Assembly: GCF_010365055.1 (NCBI RefSeq)
Contig: NZ_JAAFHA010000029.1
Location: 1 to 39,789 of the forward strand
Reading direction: 5' to 3'
Length of the DNA: 39,789 nt
DNA from: Rhodoferax sp.
Lineage (GTDB): Bacteria > Pseudomonadota > Gammaproteobacteria > Burkholderiales > Burkholderiaceae_C
Positions 25,877 to 37,908 of this stretch are shown piece by piece. The notes under the pieces were generated by a model that was given only the letters and a program-made list of their open reading frames with translations, was not told where the DNA came from and did no database searches. Position numbers and translations under genes: made by a program. Position 1 is the first letter of the stretch. Each line of letters begins with the position of its first letter.

Positions 25877-27556
25877 TTAGTTGTTGTCCAGCTTGGCGCG
25901 CAGCAAAGCACCCAGGCTGGTCGTGCCGGCGTTTTCGCGGGCAGAGGACTGACTCAAAGTGGCCATGGCTTCGTTTTGATCGGCCGCATCCTTGGCCTTG
26001 ATGGACAACTGGATGTTGCGGGTCTTGCGATCCACATTGACCACCACCGCCGTGACTTCGTCGCCTTCCTTGAGCACGTTGCGAGCATCTTCCACGCGGT
26101 CGCGGGAGATTTCGCTGGCGCGCAGGTAGCCGATGATGTCGTCGCCGAGATCGATTTCAGCGCCTTTGGCATCCACGGTCTTGACCTTGCCGGTGACCAC
26201 TTGACCCTTGTCGTTGATGGTGGCGAAAGTGGTGAACGGATCGGAATCGAGCTGCTTGATACCCAGCGAGATACGCTCACGGTCCACGTCCACGGCCAGC
26301 ACCAGGGCTTCAACTTCCTGGCCCTTTTTGTATTCGCGCACAGCGGCTTCGCCGGTTTCGTTCCAGGATAGGTCAGACAGATGAACCAGACCGTCGATGC
26401 CAGCGGCCAGACCCACAAACACGCCGAAGTCGGTGATCGACTTGATCGGGCCCTTGACGCGGTCGCCGCGCTTGGTATTTTGAGCAAACTCTTGCCATGG
26501 GTTGGCCTTGCACTGCTTCATGCCCAAGGAGATGCGGCGCTTGTCTTCGTCGATCTCCAGCACCATGACTTCGACTTCATCACCCAGGGCAACGATCTTG
26601 GCGGGTGCAATGTTCTTGTTGGTCCAGTCCATCTCGGACACGTGCACCAGGCCTTCGATGCCCGGTTCGAGTTCCACAAACGCGCCGTAGTCGGCGATGT
26701 TGGTGATCTTGCCGAACATGCGGGTGCCTTGCGGGTAGCGGCGGTTGACGCCCATCCAGGGGTCGTCGCCCAACTGCTTGAGACCCAGGGACACGCGATT
26801 TTTCTCGGTGTCAAACTTGAGAATCTTGGCCGTGATTTCCTGACCGGCGGTTACCACTTCGCTCGGGTGACGCACACGGCGCCATGCCATGTCGGTGATG
26901 TGCAGCAAGCCGTCAATACCGCCCAGATCCACAAACGCACCGTATTCGGTGATGTTCTTGACCACGCCTTGCACGATGGCGCCTTCCTTCAGGGTATTCA
27001 TCAGCTTGGCGCGTTCTTCGCCCATGCTGGCTTCGACCACGGCACGGCGCGACAGCACGACGTTGTTGCGCTTGCGATCGAGCTTGATGACCTTGAATTC
27101 CAGGGTCTTGTTTTCGTATGGAGACAGGTCCTTGGTCGGACGGGTGTCGACCAGCGAACCCGGCAGGAAGGCACGGATGCCGTTGACCAGCACGGTCAAG
27201 CCGCCCTTGACCTTGCCGCTGGTGGTGCCAGTGACGAATTCGCCGGTTTCCAGGGCCTTTTCCAGGCTCATCCACGAAGCCAGACGCTTGGCGGTGTCGC
27301 GCGACAGAATGGTGTCGCCGTAGCCGTTTTCGATGGAGCCAATGGCCACCGACACGAAGTCGCCGACCTGGACTTCGATTTCGCCCTTGTCATTCTTGAA
27401 CTCTTCGAGCGGCACGTAGGCTTCAGACTTGAGGCCAGCGTTGACAACCACAAAGCTGTGCTCGATACGCACCACTTCAGCAGTGATCACTTCGCCTGGG
27501 CGCATTTCGGTGCGTGTCAAGGACTCTTCAAATAGGGCGGCAAAAGATTCGGACAT
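25877..27556 (-). CDS. rpsA: 30S ribosomal protein S1
   Basis: This 559-residue RNA-binding protein helps the 30S subunit bind and unfold mRNA. Six S1 (OB-fold) repeats are visible from about residue 20 to 530, with repeated cores such as [40 protein letters not shown] and [20 protein letters not shown]. The length matches E. coli (557). No Shine-Dalgarno precedes the ATG (the preceding bases are GCATCAAAAC); the leader instead folds into hairpins. That recalls the structured, SD-poor E. coli rpsA leader used for autogenous control by S1. It is downstream of aroA-cmk and upstream of ihfB. Confidence 0.97.
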   Translation of the reverse strand: MSESFAALFEESLTRTEMRPGEVITAEVVRIEHSFVVVNAGLKSEAYVPLEEFKNDKGEIEVQVGDFVSVAIGSIENGYGDTILSRDTAKRLASWMSLEKALETGEFVTGTTSGKVKGGLTVLVNGIRAFLPGSLVDTRPTKDLSPYENKTLEFKVIKLDRKRNNVVLSRRAVVEASMGEERAKLMNTLKEGAIVQGVVKNITEYGAFVDLGGIDGLLHITDMAWRRVRHPSEVVTAGQEITAKILKFDTEKNRVSLGLKQLGDDPWMGVNRRYPQGTRMFGKITNIADYGAFVELEPGIEGLVHVSEMDWTNKNIAPAKIVALGDEVEVMVLEIDEDKRRISLGMKQCKANPWQEFAQNTKRGDRVKGPIKSITDFGVFVGLAAGIDGLVHLSDLSWNETGEAAVREYKKGQEVEALVLAVDVDRERISLGIKQLDSDPFTTFATINDKGQVVTGKVKTVDAKGAEIDLGDDIIGYLRASEISRDRVEDARNVLKEGDEVTAVVVNVDRKTRNIQLSIKAKDAADQNEAMATLSQSSARENAGTTSLGALLRAKLDNN

Positions 27557-27572
27557 GTTTTGATGCGGCGTG

Positions 27573-27622
27573 AACCGCAGGTTAATTTGCGGTTTTACCC
27601 GCGGGTTAGTTTGTTGAACCCC
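27573..27622 (-). promoter_or_regulatory. Hairpin-rich rpsA leader, possible S1 autoregulatory site
   Basis: Three inverted repeats are packed just upstream of the rpsA ATG: AACCGCA-N8-TGCGGTT (27573-27594), the palindrome ACCCGCGGGT (about 27597-27606), and GGGTT-N10-AACCC (about 27603-27621). The first two cannot form together with every pairing of the third, so alternative folds are possible. Confidence 0.5.
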
Positions 27623-27700
27623 ACCAGCAGTGCGCTTGAGCAGCGCGAGAAGGCGGATGGGGGCCGGTGCAAAATCCAGTGGATCTTGCTCATGTGCCTC

Positions 27701-29728
27701 TCAGATCACTCTGAAAGGCTGTTTGCTTTGCCACCAGTCCAACACCAGATTGACCGATTCTTCAACCGTTAAATCCGAGTTATCAAGCAGCTTGGCATCT
27801 TGTGCTGGCTTGAGAGGCGCGACGCTGCGGGAGGTGTCCCGTGCATCGCGTGCTTCCAAGTCCGCGCGAAGAGCCAGGAGTGTAGCCGAAATACCCTTTG
27901 AAATCAATTGTTTATAGCGCCTCTGTGCTCTCTGTTCGGCGCTGGCGGTCAAATACACCTTGAGGGGGGCGTCAGGGAAGATGACCGTGCCCATGTCGCG
28001 CCCGTCGGCAACCAGCCCGGGCAATTGGCGAAAACTGTGCTGCAAGGCGATGAGCGCTTGGCGCACCTGGGGCAGTGCCGAGACTTTCGAGGCGTTCATG
28101 CCGGCTTCTTCGGTGCGAATGATCTCGCTGACCTCAAGACCATTCAAAAACACCTGATCTTGGCTGAACCGGATGGCCAGGCCTGGAATCAAGTCGGCGA
28201 TCGCTTGCTCATGGGCGGACTCCAGCGCCAGGCCGGCCTGCACTGCGGCGAGAGCGGTGATCCGGTACAGCGAACCCGAATCGAGCAAATGGTAGCCCAG
28301 CGCCTTGGCCACGGCGCCCGCCAGGGTGCCTTTGCCGGACGCGGTCGGTCCATCGACACAAATCACGGGAATGGCCTCGGGTGAGGTCTGCGCGAGCGAG
28401 AACAGCGCTTCAAAGTAATCGGGAAAGGTCTTGGCCACGCATTGGGGGTCAACGAGGCGCACCGGCAGACCGGCCGGATTGAACGCGGCGAGTGAAAAAC
28501 ACATCGCCATGCGGTGGTCGTCATAGGTGTGGATGCTGGCGGCGCGCCAGTCGCTGGCCGTGGCTGGTGGCGTCACGCGAATGAAGTCTGCGCCTTCTTC
28601 GACGGTGGCGCCAAGCTTGCGCAACTCACACGCCATGGCGGCAATGCGGTCGGTTTCCTTGACGCGCCAGCTGGCAATGTTGCGCAGCGTGGTGCTGCCC
28701 TGGGCGTACAAGGCCATCACGGCGAGCGTCATGGCGGCGTCCGGGATGTGGTTGCAGTCCAGGTCAATGGCTTTGAGTGGCCAGCGGCCTCTGGATACTT
28801 CCAGCCAATTGGGGCCGCTGTGCACCTGCGCGCCCATCATCTGCGCGGCTTCGATGAAGCGGATGTCGCCCTGGATGGAGTCTGCGCCCACGCCTTCAAT
28901 CCTTAAGCTTTTTTGGCAAAACCCCAAGTCCAGGCCTCTAGCCCCCGTCGCTATTGCGCCAGCAGCTATGAAATAGCTAGCAGAGGAGGCGTCGGCCTCG
29001 ACGTGCAAAGTACCAGGGGACTGGAACTGACTGCCTGCGGGAATGGTGAAGCGCTGCCAGTCATCGCGGATCACTCGCACGTTGAAGCGCGCCAGCAGAT
29101 TGAGCGTGATCTCAATGTAAGGGCGCGAAATCAGCTCGCCCACCACCTCAATGACGATGTCGCGGGTTGCGGCAACCAAAGGCAGCGCCATCAACAGTGC
29201 CGTGAGGAACTGGCTGGACACATCGCCGCGCACACGAATCGGCGCGTCCAGCGTCAAGCTCGGTTGGCCGATGTGCAGCGGCGGAAAGCCCTCATGGCAC
29301 AGGTAATCGATGTGGCAGCCGATCTGGCGCAGGGCGTCGACCAGGTCGCCAATCGGGCGCTCGTGCATACGCGGCACACCGCGCAGTTCAAAGTCGCCAC
29401 CCAGAATGGCCAGCGCGGCGGTGAGCGGACGAATCGCCGTGCCGGCGTTGCCCATGAACAACTTGGCGGATTTTTGCCTGAGTTGGCCACCCAGACCGTC
29501 AATCTCGACGGTGCTGCCGGATTGCCGCACACCACAGCCCAGCGCGCGCAAGGCATCTAGCATGACGCGGGTGTCGTCGGAGTCGAGCAGATCGCGCAGC
29601 GTAGTGCTGCCCGAACTCAGCGCCGCCAGCAGCAGCACGCGGTTGGAGATGCTTTTGGAGCCCGGCAGCACAACCGTGCCGGCCACCCCGGTGAGCGCTG
29701 GAATGTCAAGAAAGGCGGTTGCAAACAT
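27701..29728 (-). CDS. aroA-cmk: Fused EPSP synthase (AroA) and cytidylate kinase (Cmk)
   Basis: This 675-residue bifunctional protein combines two enzymes. Residues 1 to about 448 are 5-enolpyruvylshikimate-3-phosphate synthase ([17 protein letters not shown] near the start, [23 protein letters not shown] and DDHRMAMCF), the sixth shikimate-pathway step. Residues 453-675 are CMP kinase, with P-loop GPTASGKGT (460-468), [14 protein letters not shown] and RDTSRS. A fusion of this kind is known in Burkholderiales. The start ATG overlaps the tyrA stop by one base (TAATG); an earlier in-frame start lies within tyrA. Dispersed repeat copy D encodes residues about 250-273, inserting roughly 15 residues between AAGAIA and the VGADSIQGD segment where other EPSP synthases have only a few. 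The reading frame is intact. Confidence 0.94.
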   Translation of the reverse strand: MFATAFLDIPALTGVAGTVVLPGSKSISNRVLLLAALSSGSTTLRDLLDSDDTRVMLDALRALGCGVRQSGSTVEIDGLGGQLRQKSAKLFMGNAGTAIRPLTAALAILGGDFELRGVPRMHERPIGDLVDALRQIGCHIDYLCHEGFPPLHIGQPSLTLDAPIRVRGDVSSQFLTALLMALPLVAATRDIVIEVVGELISRPYIEITLNLLARFNVRVIRDDWQRFTIPAGSQFQSPGTLHVEADASSASYFIAAGAIATGARGLDLGFCQKSLRIEGVGADSIQGDIRFIEAAQMMGAQVHSGPNWLEVSRGRWPLKAIDLDCNHIPDAAMTLAVMALYAQGSTTLRNIASWRVKETDRIAAMACELRKLGATVEEGADFIRVTPPATASDWRAASIHTYDDHRMAMCFSLAAFNPAGLPVRLVDPQCVAKTFPDYFEALFSLAQTSPEAIPVICVDGPTASGKGTLAGAVAKALGYHLLDSGSLYRITALAAVQAGLALESAHEQAIADLIPGLAIRFSQDQVFLNGLEVSEIIRTEEAGMNASKVSALPQVRQALIALQHSFRQLPGLVADGRDMGTVIFPDAPLKVYLTASAEQRAQRRYKQLISKGISATLLALRADLEARDARDTSRSVAPLKPAQDAKLLDNSDLTVEESVNLVLDWWQSKQPFRVI
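28912..28980 (+). repeat. Dispersed Comamonadaceae-type repeat, copy D (inside aroA)
   Basis: The blocks are TTAAGCTTTTTTGGCAAAA, GGCCTCTAGCCCCCGTCG, CTATTGCGCCAGCAGCTAT and a terminal AGCTAT-GAA-ATAGCT palindrome. Same orientation as the other copies; antisense to aroA and in frame. Confidence 0.7.
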
Positions 29729-30600
29729 TATTTTTGCTGCTGCGCCATGCGCCAATGGGCGCGGGTGAGGCTCGCTTGTTCAATCAGGCCTTCCAGCGCG
29801 TCGCCATTGCCGCTGGAGATCATGAGTTCAAGCGCCTGCAAGTTGCGCTGGAAAATTTTGGTTTGCGCCAGCAGTTCTTCCCGGTTGGAGATCATGATGT
29901 CGCGCCACACCTTGGCGTCACTGGCGGCGATGCGCGTGAAGTCGCGAAAGCCGGGCCCGGCCAGCGACAGGTAGTCCTTGCCTTGCGGCTGGCCCGAGAT
30001 GGCGTTCATCAGGGCAAAGGAAATCAGGTGCGGCAAATGGCTGACCGCTGCAAAGGCGGCATCATGCGACTCGGGTGACATCTGGACCACGCGGCAGCCC
30101 AACGCCGACCAGACATCGACTGCCTTTTGCAGCTGGAGGGTCAGGGTGCGCTCAATCGGTGTCAGGATCACCTGCCTGCCGCTGTACAGATCCGCATCGG
30201 CGTGTTCCACGCCGGAGACTTCTTTGCCGGCGATCGGGTGGGCCGGCACGAAAGAGCCGATTTGCTCGCGCAGGGCGCGACGGCCGGCATCAATCACGTC
30301 GCGCTTGGTCGAGCCCACGTCCATGATCAGCATCTGCGGCGTGACCAGGTGCTTGATCGATTTGAAAGTGGCCTCGCTGGCCGCCACCGGCACCGCGATC
30401 AGCACAATGTCGGCACCCGACACCGCTAGCAGGGCAGACGGCGCTTCCACATCAATCACGCCCATCTGGTAGGCCCGTTCCGTGGTCGAGGGTGACTTGC
30501 TGTAGCCGACGACGCGTTTCACCAGTCCGGCCCGTTTGAGCGCCAGCGCAAAGGAGCCGCCCATCAAACCGCAGCCAATCAGGCCTAGTTGTTCAAACAT
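29728..30600 (-). CDS. tyrA: Prephenate dehydrogenase
   Basis: This 290-residue NAD-dependent enzyme converts prephenate to 4-hydroxyphenylpyruvate in tyrosine synthesis. The nucleotide site [11 protein letters not shown] (6-16), the [10 protein letters not shown] segment and [10 protein letters not shown] are all characteristic. No chorismate mutase or ACT domain is attached, as expected for a cyclohexadienyl/prephenate dehydrogenase of this size. Its ATG directly follows the pheA stop codon and its stop overlaps the aroA-cmk start, so the three aromatic genes are tightly coupled. Confidence 0.95.
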   Translation of the reverse strand: MFEQLGLIGCGLMGGSFALALKRAGLVKRVVGYSKSPSTTERAYQMGVIDVEAPSALLAVSGADIVLIAVPVAASEATFKSIKHLVTPQMLIMDVGSTKRDVIDAGRRALREQIGSFVPAHPIAGKEVSGVEHADADLYSGRQVILTPIERTLTLQLQKAVDVWSALGCRVVQMSPESHDAAFAAVSHLPHLISFALMNAISGQPQGKDYLSLAGPGFRDFTRIAASDAKVWRDIMISNREELLAQTKIFQRNLQALELMISSGNGDALEGLIEQASLTRAHWRMAQQQK

Positions 30601-31683
30601 TCATTCACCTACAGGATAAGTGCCCAGCACTTTGCAGAAGGCACAAAGGCTCTGCAATTCAGTCAAAGCCGCGGCCACATGCGGCTGCGAGGGGTGGCCT
30701 TGCAGGTCGATGTAAAAATAATATTCCCACTGCCCGGAGCGCGCCGGGCGCGACTCAAAGCGCGTCATGGAGACGCCATGTTTCTTGAGGGGAACCAGCA
30801 GGTCGTGCACGGCACCGGGCTTGTTCGGCACCGACACGATCAGGCTGACGCAGTCATTGCCGGTGGCAAGCGGCGCCGCCAGCGTTTGCGGCAGGCAGAC
30901 CACGGCAAAGCGCGTGCGATTGAAGGCGTCGTCCTGGATCGCGCGCGAGGCCACATGCAGGCCAAATTCACTGCCGGCGCGCTCACTGGCAATCGCGGCC
31001 CAGGCGGGGTTGGTGGCGGCCAGTCGGGCGCCCTCGGCATTGCTGGCGGCAGCCCGGCGCTCGGCGTGGGGCAAATGGGTACTCAGCCAGTCCTGGCACT
31101 GGGCCAGCGCTTGCGGGTGCGCATAGACCACTTCAATCTCGGCGAGCGTGGGTTTGAGCCGAAGCAGGTTGTGGCGCACCAGAAAACTGGTTTCACCGAT
31201 GATGTGCAGCGGCGAGTTCAGCAGCAAATCGAGCGAGCGCGAGATAACACCTTCGGACGAGTTCTCGATTGGCACCACGCCAAATTCCGCGCTACCCGCC
31301 GCCGTGGCGCGGAACACTTCATCGATGCTGGCGCACAGCACGCGCTCGATGCTGGCGCCGAAGAACTGCAGCGCGGCCTGTTCGCTGAAGGTGCCGGCCG
31401 GGCCCAGATACGCGACCCGCTGCGCGGCTTCCAGGGCGCGGCAAGCCGACATGATTTCACGCCAGATCACGGCCAGGCTGGTGTTCTTGAGCGGGCCGGG
31501 GTTGGCCGCTTGCAGGCTGCTGATAACCTGGGTTTCGCGTTCGGGGCGAAACACGGCGGAGCCATCGATGCGTTTGATTTCTCCCACTTCATGGGCCAGC
31601 GAGGCGCGCCGGTTCAGCAGCGCCAGCAGTTCCAGATCAAGCGCGTCGATCTGCTCGCGCAGTTCAGGGAGGGTTTTCGCCAT
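30601..31683 (-). CDS. pheA: Chorismate mutase / prephenate dehydratase (P-protein)
   Basis: This 360-residue bifunctional enzyme takes chorismate to prephenate to phenylpyruvate for phenylalanine. Residues 1 to about 88 are an AroQ chorismate mutase (LPELREQIDALDLELL). The prephenate dehydratase domain runs from AYLGPAGTFSEQAA to the TRFAVV catalytic motif. The C-terminal ACT domain has the ESRP motif used for phenylalanine feedback inhibition. The start is placed at the ATG of MAKTLPEL, matching homologues. An upstream ATG (31755) would add 24 Ala-rich residues overlapping serC and is less likely, although neither has a good Shine-Dalgarno. Confidence 0.94.
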   Translation of the reverse strand: MAKTLPELREQIDALDLELLALLNRRASLAHEVGEIKRIDGSAVFRPERETQVISSLQAANPGPLKNTSLAVIWREIMSACRALEAAQRVAYLGPAGTFSEQAALQFFGASIERVLCASIDEVFRATAAGSAEFGVVPIENSSEGVISRSLDLLLNSPLHIIGETSFLVRHNLLRLKPTLAEIEVVYAHPQALAQCQDWLSTHLPHAERRAAASNAEGARLAATNPAWAAIASERAGSEFGLHVASRAIQDDAFNRTRFAVVCLPQTLAAPLATGNDCVSLIVSVPNKPGAVHDLLVPLKKHGVSMTRFESRPARSGQWEYYFYIDLQGHPSQPHVAAALTELQSLCAFCKVLGTYPVGE

Positions 31684-31729
31684 GGTGAAGACTTGAATGT
31701 TGCAGACGGGGTTCGGAGCAGCCGCTGGT

Positions 31730-32821
31730 TCAGCTGCGGCGCTTTTCAAATTCATGCAGGTAGTTCACCAGCGCCTGCACGCCCTCAATCGGCATCGCGT
31801 TATAAATGCTGGCGCGCATGCCGCCGACCGACTTGTGGCCCTTGAGCTGCAACAGGCCATGGTCGCGCGCACCGGTCAAAAAGGCGTCATTGAGGCCTTC
31901 GTCGCGCAAGAAAAAAGGCACGTTCATGCGCGAGCGGCAGTCGGGCGCCACCTTGTTGACGTAGAGCTGCGAGTTGTCAATCGCGTCGTACAACAGCGCC
32001 GCCTTGGCCTGGTTGCGCGCCTCCATCGCGGGGATACCGCCCTGGCGCTTGAGCCACTGAAACACCAGGCCCGCGATGTAGATCGCGTAAGTGGGCGGCG
32101 TGTTGAACATCGACTGGTTGTCCGCCACCGTCTTGTAGTTGAAGGCGCTGGGGCACACCGCCAGCGCATGGCCGAGCAAGTCTTCGCGCACCACCACCAG
32201 CGTCAGACCGGCGGGCCCGAGGTTTTTTTGTGCGCCGGCAAAGGCCAGGCCCACGCACGACCAGTCGAGCGGGCGCGACGCCACATGCGATGAACAGTCG
32301 ACCACCAGCGCGGCGTCACTGCCCAGCGCCCGCAGGTCAGGCAAGGTCTGGTATTCAACGCCGTCAATGGTCTCGTTGCTGCAGATATGCACGTAGCTGG
32401 CGCCGCGAGTCAGTTGCCAGCTGGCAGGGTCCGGCAGCGAGGTGCGGCCGTCCAACTCATTGCTGGCCGCGATGTTGACGCTGCAATACTTGCGTGCTTC
32501 CTGCTGCGACTTCTGGCTCCAGCTGCCGGTCACGACAAAGTCGGCGCTGCCAGAGCGAGAAATATTCAGCGGGACAATCGCGTTCTCGGCCAAGCCGCCG
32601 CCCTGCATGAACAGGACTTTGAAGTTGTCCGGCACCGCGAGCAGTTCGCGCAGATCCAACTGCGCCTGCTCGTAAATGGCGATGAACTCCTTGCCGCGAT
32701 GACTCATTTCCATCACGCTCATGCCGCTGCCGTGCCAGTCGAGCATTTCAGCCGCGGCCTCGGTCAGCACTTCTTGCGGCATGGCCGCCGGTCCGGCGGA
32801 GAAGTTGTAGGGTCGGTTCAT
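31730..32821 (-). CDS. serC: Phosphoserine aminotransferase
   Basis: This 363-residue PLP enzyme makes phosphoserine (serine synthesis) and also serves pyridoxal phosphate synthesis. It begins [14 protein letters not shown], has the PLP-binding lysine K199 in [13 protein letters not shown], and conserved [14 protein letters not shown] just before it. The ATG at 32821 is preferred; an immediately preceding TTG is in frame. The leader lacks a clear Shine-Dalgarno. gyrA lies upstream on the same strand, with repeat copy E between them. The order serC-pheA-tyrA-aroA is a recurrent amino acid gene cluster in proteobacteria. Confidence 0.96.
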   Translation of the reverse strand: MNRPYNFSAGPAAMPQEVLTEAAAEMLDWHGSGMSVMEMSHRGKEFIAIYEQAQLDLRELLAVPDNFKVLFMQGGGLAENAIVPLNISRSGSADFVVTGSWSQKSQQEARKYCSVNIAASNELDGRTSLPDPASWQLTRGASYVHICSNETIDGVEYQTLPDLRALGSDAALVVDCSSHVASRPLDWSCVGLAFAGAQKNLGPAGLTLVVVREDLLGHALAVCPSAFNYKTVADNQSMFNTPPTYAIYIAGLVFQWLKRQGGIPAMEARNQAKAALLYDAIDNSQLYVNKVAPDCRSRMNVPFFLRDEGLNDAFLTGARDHGLLQLKGHKSVGGMRASIYNAMPIEGVQALVNYLHEFEKRRS

Positions 32822-32840
32822 CAATAATTTAAGGTTAATC

Positions 32841-32888
32841 GGGCGCTAGCCCGCGTCCAATAAACATATGCAGCTATCGAATTGATAT

Positions 32889-32891
<3 letters not shown>
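32841..32891 (+). repeat. Dispersed Comamonadaceae-type repeat, copy E (gyrA-serC gap)
   Basis: The blocks are GGCGCTAGCCCGCGTCCAAT, AAACATATGCAGCTATCG and AATTGATATCT, aligning with copies B and D. The first third of the repeat seems lost. It ends exactly at the gyrA stop codon, which it may supply, and fills most of the 67-base gap before serC. Confidence 0.6.
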
Positions 32892-35534
<2,643 letters not shown>

Positions 35535-35754
35535 TGGGCGCTCAGGGCTAGGGCAGGATCAAGTGCAATCTGGCATTCTAATGGGCGTCTGGCTGGCTTG
35601 CCCTGTGGCTTCGTGGCAACAACGGCGTGCATTTATGGGCTGTTCTTGTAGGATGCCATGCCGAAGCCCCATTTGGCCTTCTAGGCGAAAAGGCGCTGTG
35701 GCACAATACATTTAACGTTTCAGGTGATTGGCATCTGAAGCGTCTTTAAATTTT

Positions 35755-35777
35755 CGCAGCGCTGCTGCGGCTTTTTT
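35755..35777 (+). terminator. Terminator-like hairpin in the OmpA-family leader
   Basis: CGCAGC-GCT-GCTGCG is followed by GCTTTTTT, ending 17 bases before the ATG. A second small inverted repeat (TTCAG ... CTGAA, about 35719-35739) lies just upstream. Together they look like a structured leader that could attenuate transcription or be a target for a regulatory RNA. Confidence 0.4.
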
Positions 35778-35794
35778 CCCCAAAAGGAGAACAC

Positions 35795-36427
35795 ATGAAG
35801 AAATTGAATAAAGTGGCAATGCTGGTTGCTGCCGCAGCGTTTGCAACTGTCGCTGGCGCCCAAACTATTGACAACTGGCAAAGCGCCGGCGGTGATATCT
35901 GGAAGAATTCCACCGGCCTGTGCTGGCGCGATGCCAACTGGACTCCCGCTACGGCAGCCGTTGGCTGCGATGGCGCCATTGTGGCCCAAGCTGCACCAGC
36001 GCCCGCACCGGTCGCTGCGCCTGCTCCTGCAGTGGTCGCACCAGCGCCCGCACCGGCACCTCAGCCAGTTGCTGCCACTAAAGTGACCTACGCCGCTGAC
36101 GCCTTCTTTGACTTCGACAAGTCGGTACTCAAGCCTGAAGGCAAGGCCAAGCTGGATGATCTGGTTGGTAAAGTCAAAGACATCAACCTGGAAGTCATCA
36201 TCGCTGTGGGTCACACCGACTCCATCGGCACCGATGCCTACAACCAGAAGCTGTCGGTTCGCCGTTCTGAAGCTGTGAAGGCTTATTTGGTGTCCAAGGG
36301 CATCGAGAAGAACCGTGTTTACACCGAAGGCAAGGGCGAGCTGCAACCAGTCGCTGACAACAAGACCAAAGAAGGTCGCGCCAAGAACCGCCGCGTTGAA
36401 ATCGAAGTGGTCGGTACGCGCAAGTAA
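35795..36427 (+). CDS. OmpA-family outer-membrane/peptidoglycan-binding protein
   Basis: This 210-residue exported protein has a signal peptide ending near VAGAQ (about residue 22) and a short N-terminal segment with two Cys (GLCWRDANW, VGCDGA). An Ala/Pro linker (about 65-92) follows, with a 19-base exact DNA direct repeat inside it. The C-terminal OmpA domain (about 97-205) has FFDFDKSVLKPEG, VGHTDSIGTDAYNQKLSVRR and AKNRRVEIEV, which bind peptidoglycan. It lacks the eight-strand barrel of true OmpA, so it is nearer to the small OmpA-C proteins common beside gyrA in Comamonadaceae. A strong Shine-Dalgarno (AAGGAG) and a strong terminator suggest high expression. Confidence 0.93.
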   Translation: MKKLNKVAMLVAAAAFATVAGAQTIDNWQSAGGDIWKNSTGLCWRDANWTPATAAVGCDGAIVAQAAPAPAPVAAPAPAVVAPAPAPAPQPVAATKVTYAADAFFDFDKSVLKPEGKAKLDDLVGKVKDINLEVIIAVGHTDSIGTDAYNQKLSVRRSEAVKAYLVSKGIEKNRVYTEGKGELQPVADNKTKEGRAKNRRVEIEVVGTRK

Positions 36428-36462
36428 TCAGAACTTGCAGCACCATTAGCCTTCGGGCTGAT

Positions 36463-36494
36463 AAAAAAAGCCCCGCAACAGCGGGGTTTTTTTT
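36463..36494 (+). terminator. Rho-independent terminator after the OmpA-family gene
   Basis: CCCCGC-AACA-GCGGGG (with G before it) flanked by AAAAAAA and TTTTTTTT. It is symmetrical and can act on both strands. Confidence 0.92.
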
Positions 36495-36794
36495 ATGGGT
36501 CCGCCCAGCATGGACACACGCCTGCTGGTGCAGGTCCCGTCCGCAGATTGAGCATGACGAGCGAAGTCAAGCTCAACTGCAGGAAGGGAACCGAGTGCAA
36601 AGAGGAAGAAAGCATGGAGCGAAAAACCACAAGCCGATGAACAATGATCGCAATGAACGCGTTGCCGGGCAGGGCGAACGAGTGATGGCTCCGCTGCGTT
36701 GCTTGGGCACCAAGCTGCGTTCGACGGTCAACAAGGTTCCGTTGTGAAAATCTGCCGGTGCCGCCATTGACATGAGAACTGTCATACTCGTCCG
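36495..36794. other. Gene-free region before the DUF218 gene
   Basis: This 300-base stretch has open frames but none with family resemblance or a convincing ribosome site. TTGACA at 36767-36772 could be a -35 box for the following gene, but no good -10 is correctly spaced. I see nothing else in it. Confidence 0.4.
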
Positions 36795-37544
36795 ATGATT
36801 TACCTACACAGACTGCTACCACTGGCACTGTCGCCTATCGCGCTGATTCTGTTGCTGATGGCGTGGGCTGCGTTCAGGCGTTCGCGCGTTGCAGCTCTGC
36901 TGGCAATCGTGCTGCTTTATGCAGCCAGCGTGCCTGCGCTGTCAGACCCCTTGTTCCGCGCAGTGGAGCAACAGCAATTGCGATTGATGCCTGAATCGGT
37001 TGCGCCGGCGCAGGCCGTGGTGGTGTTGAGCGGGATGATGCTCCATGTTCCCGGCAAGCAGGCGGTCGTACCCGAATGGGGGGAGGCGGTCGACCGTTTC
37101 TTTGGTGGGGTGGAACTGTACGCTGCGGGTAAAGCGCCCCGGCTGGTGTTCACCGGTGGGCTGCTACCTTGGCAGGGTGACCAAGAGCCTGAAGGTCAAG
37201 TGCTGCGGCGCATGGCTTTGCGATTGGGCGTGCCAGCTGACGCCATGGTGGTCAGCGGCCCGGCACAGAACACAGAGCAGGAATCCACCGCAGTGAGGCG
37301 GTTGCTGGAACCGGCTGTGCAGCGCATCGTGCTGGTCACTTCGGCTTTTCACATGTCACGCGCAAAGAGCTTGTTCGAGCAGGCGGGCTTTGTCGTGACG
37401 CCTTATCCCGTGGACTTCCGTGTGGAGGTGCGAGGAACTACACCCATGGATTACCTTCCCGACGCGCGCGCATTTTGGAGGACGGACCTTGCCGTGCGTG
37501 AGTTGTTGGGGCGGGCTTACTACGCGCTCCGAGCGATATTCTGA
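36795..37544 (+). CDS. DUF218/YdcF-family inner-membrane protein (ElyC-like)
   Basis: This 249-residue protein has two N-terminal membrane helices (about 5-26 and 31-49), then a periplasmic DUF218 domain (about 70-235). The DUF218 core shows AVVVLSGMM, a VFTGG strand, QNTEQESTAV and the TSAFHMSRAKSLFEQAGF segment near the end. Relatives ElyC and SanA affect envelope integrity or lipid-carrier recycling in E. coli, but the chemistry is not settled, so no precise role is claimed. It stands alone on the plus strand; I did not find a clear Shine-Dalgarno for the ATG. Confidence 0.88.
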   Translation: MIYLHRLLPLALSPIALILLLMAWAAFRRSRVAALLAIVLLYAASVPALSDPLFRAVEQQQLRLMPESVAPAQAVVVLSGMMLHVPGKQAVVPEWGEAVDRFFGGVELYAAGKAPRLVFTGGLLPWQGDQEPEGQVLRRMALRLGVPADAMVVSGPAQNTEQESTAVRRLLEPAVQRIVLVTSAFHMSRAKSLFEQAGFVVTPYPVDFRVEVRGTTPMDYLPDARAFWRTDLAVRELLGRAYYALRAIF

Positions 37545-37723
37545 GAAAGCATGTGGGGTGCTGGCTGTCACCATGAGCGCACTGAGGCGCGACCTGTGGA
37601 ACGGGCCAGACCTGTTCCAACGATCCTAGATGTTTTGTCGGAGCTTGTTCGGAACATCAGATAGCACGGCCAGGAGCCAGTCACAAATCGTCTTACACTG
37701 GCTGTCAAATCCCGCAAGTTAAC

Positions 37724-37757
37724 AAAAAAGCCTGCTAACAATTAAGTAGCAGGCTTT
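37724..37757 (-). terminator. Rho-independent terminator of tRNA-Met
   Basis: AAAGCCTGCTA-CTTAATTGT-TAGCAGGCTTT (minus strand) is followed by more T residues. It lies 24 bases after the tRNA 3' end. Confidence 0.88.
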
Positions 37758-37780
37758 CTATATCCCTTGCGGGCGCTGAC

Positions 37781-37857
37781 TGGTGGCGCTTCACGGATTC
37801 GAACCGCGGACCTGTGGATTATGATTCCATCGCTCTAACCGACTGAGCTAAAGCGCC
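37781..37857 (-). tRNA. tRNA-Met (anticodon CAU)
   Basis: This 77-base tRNA has the CCA encoded. The acceptor is GGCGCTT/AAGCGCC, the anticodon loop ATCATAA gives CAU, and the T arm is CGCGG-TTCGAAT-CCGTG. GGAATCATAATCC resembles betaproteobacterial elongator tRNA-Met. The paired first acceptor base argues against an initiator, and a lysidine-type tRNA-Ile is a less likely alternative. Confidence 0.93.
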
Positions 37858-37908
37858 GAAGCCCTGCATTATAGCCAGAAGCGTGACCCTAAGCCCCGCC
37901 TTGAGTAC

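Noticed and set aside
26381-27535. A 384-codon plus-strand open frame opposite rpsA
   Set aside because: It is antisense to six clear S1 domains, with no recognisable protein.
30589-31845. A 418-codon plus-strand open frame opposite pheA
   Set aside because: It is antisense to complete chorismate mutase, dehydratase and ACT motifs.
36493-36828. A 111-codon minus-strand open frame between the OmpA-family and DUF218 genes
   Set aside because: It overlaps a terminator and the start of the DUF218 gene, with no Shine-Dalgarno and no family features.
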